Shown here one piece after another: positions 62,878 through 64,000 of a DNA stretch of 64,000 nt (its first letter is position 1; the number at the start of each line of letters is the position of its first letter). The position numbers and the translations under genes were made by a program. The DNA is from Gelidibacter mesophilus DSM 14095 (GTDB lineage Bacteria; Bacteroidota; Bacteroidia; Flavobacteriales; Flavobacteriaceae): assembly GCF_000423005.1 (NCBI RefSeq), contig NZ_AUHD01000001.1:186001-250000 (forward strand). Reading direction: 5' to 3'. The notes beneath the pieces are model-generated. The model was not told the origin of the DNA. It made no database searches and worked only from the letters and a program-made list of their open reading frames with translations.

Positions 62878-64000
62878 ATGATACAAGCAACACCATATAA
62901 GCCAAAACATAAAGTCAGAATAGTAACTGCTGCTTCACTTTTTGATGGTCATGATGCCGCCATTAATATTATGCGTCGCATCATCCAATCAACAGGCGTT
63001 GAGGTCATCCATTTAGGGCATGACAGAAGCGTAGAAGAAGTGGTCAATACCGCAATTCAGGAAGATGCCAATGCCATTGCCTTAACCTCTTATCAGGGAG
63101 GCCATAATGAGTACTTCAAATATATGTATGACTTGTTGAAGGAGAAAGGGGCTGGCCATATCAAAATATTCGGCGGTGGTGGTGGTGTCATTCTTCCAGA
63201 TGAGATCAAGGAATTGATGGATTATGGGATTACTAGGATTTATGCGCCTGACGACGGAAGAGAAATGGGGTTGCAAGGGATGATCAATGATTTGGTAGAA
63301 ACTTCAGATTATGCGATAGGTGATGTGCTTAATGACGAAGTGGATGATTTGGATAAGAAGAATCCAAAATCTATAGCAAGAATCATCTCCTCAGCTGAAA
63401 ATTATCCAGATGTAGCAAAAGCTACCTTAGATAAAATCCATGTTAAAAATAAAACCTCCAAGACACCTGTCCTAGGAATTACTGGAACTGGTGGCGCAGG
63501 AAAATCCTCTTTGGTGGATGAATTGGTACGTCGTTTTTTAATCGATTATCCGGAGAAAACAGTGGCTTTGGTTTCTGTTGATCCTTCTAAACGAAAAACT
63601 GGAGGTGCTTTACTTGGCGATCGTATTCGTATGAATGCTATTAACAATCCGCGTGTTTACATGCGGAGTTTGGCCACCCGTCAGTCTAATCTGGCTCTTT
63701 CTAAATATGTCAATGAGGCGATTGAGGTTTTAAAGGCCGCAGAATACGATTTAATCATCATTGAAACCTCCGGAATTGGTCAGTCTGACACTGAAATCAT
63801 TGAGCATTCTGATGTGTCCCTTTACGTCATGACCCCTGAATTTGGCGCTGCGACACAGTTGGAAAAGATTGATATGCTCGATTTTGCGGATTTGGTTGCG
63901 ATTAATAAATTTGATAAACGTGGCGCTTTGGATGCGTTGCGCGATGTGAAAAAACAGTACGTTCGTAACCATCTCTTATGGGATGTGGATCAAAAGGATT
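62878..64000 (+). CDS. icmF: isobutyryl-CoA mutase fused (IcmF), N-terminal part, runs off the window
   Basis: 374 residues are visible with no stop codon before the right edge. Residues about 12-140 are a B12-binding domain: [20 protein letters not shown] with H25 as the likely axial histidine, and [11 protein letters not shown]. From about 195 comes a MeaB-like G domain: GTGGAGKS (203-210), [31 protein letters not shown] and NKFD (343-346). This domain order, B12-binding, then G domain, with the mutase barrel to follow, is that of IcmF, which isomerises isobutyryl-CoA and butyryl-CoA. The mutase half is outside the window, so propionyl/methylmalonyl-type use cannot be excluded. Confidence 0.9.
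   Translation, partial: MIQATPYKPKHKVRIVTAASLFDGHDAAINIMRRIIQSTGVEVIHLGHDRSVEEVVNTAIQEDANAIALTSYQGGHNEYFKYMYDLLKEKGAGHIKIFGGGGGVILPDEIKELMDYGITRIYAPDDGREMGLQGMINDLVETSDYAIGDVLNDEVDDLDKKNPKSIARIISSAENYPDVAKATLDKIHVKNKTSKTPVLGITGTGGAGKSSLVDELVRRFLIDYPEKTVALVSVDPSKRKTGGALLGDRIRMNAINNPRVYMRSLATRQSNLALSKYVNEAIEVLKAAEYDLIIIETSGIGQSDTEIIEHSDVSLYVMTPEFGAATQLEKIDMLDFADLVAINKFDKRGALDALRDVKKQYVRNHLLWDVDQKD

Overview
The window looks like a low-GC chromosome segment of a marine-type member of the Flavobacteriaceae (Bacteroidota). This rests on promoters of the TTG-N19-TAnnTTTG type, almost no Shine-Dalgarno sequences except in front of rpsU, a remnant of a type IX secretion (T9SS) sorting domain, SprB-like and CarboxypepD_reg-like domains, and many families typical of this group (DUF2851, DUF3078, DUF4197, DUF4369, glutamine synthetase III, Bacteroidota-type PurM). 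I see no prophage, insertion sequence or CRISPR array; this is mostly core chromosome with small accessory patches.

Layout. 1-8.4 kb: the tail of an ABC-F ATPase, small conserved proteins, an AGCS sodium/amino-acid symporter with unusual extracytoplasmic N-terminal domains, a helix-hairpin-helix protein, an acyl-CoA dehydrogenase with a duplicated 3' end, and a secreted CarboxypepD_reg protein. 8.4-24.3 kb: a translation and transcription block: rpsU, a tyrosine recombinase, a hibernation factor, tRNA-Thr/Tyr/Gly/Thr, tuf, tRNA-Trp, secE, nusG, rplK, rplA, rplJ, rplL, rpoB, rpoC and a DUF3467 gene. RNA hairpins lie at several of its gene junctions. 24.3-29 kb: a ferredoxin-like protein, prfC, the idi-queD-manA run, a small helical protein and a second identical tRNA-Thr.

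29-43 kb: mostly minus-strand genes: PBP1A, a DUF4369 lipoprotein, a DUF819 carrier with an added N-terminal domain, a hydrolase, alkB, a VanX-like dipeptidase (plus strand), an M1 aminopeptidase, DoxX, an SMR transporter and an RhlE-type helicase, plus a 50-codon conserved gene at 43049-43201. 43.3-47.7 kb: a decayed secreted endonuclease, then a BlaI/BlaR1-type regulator pair and a companion gene whose product shares its outer domains with BlaR1. Two perfect AACTA-N6-TAGTT palindromes precede the BlaI gene. 48-64 kb: a Ca/Na antiporter, glutamine synthetase III, purM, DUF3078, class II (B12-dependent) ribonucleotide reductase, an ABC ATPase with a tiny membrane partner, prfA, pyrF, a BtuF-like binding protein without signal peptide, two related small genes, DUF4197, and the start of icmF, which runs off the right end.

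How the genes connect: the central block supplies ribosome, elongation and RNA polymerase parts. Three genes in the last 10 kb (nrdJ, the BtuF-like gene, icmF) point to reliance on cobalamin, with no synthesis genes in view. The most rewarding targets are the BlaI/BlaR1 module with its detached plug-like domains, the two carriers with extra periplasmic domains, the rpsU translation-initiation signal, and a candidate small RNA at about 35.42-35.56 kb.
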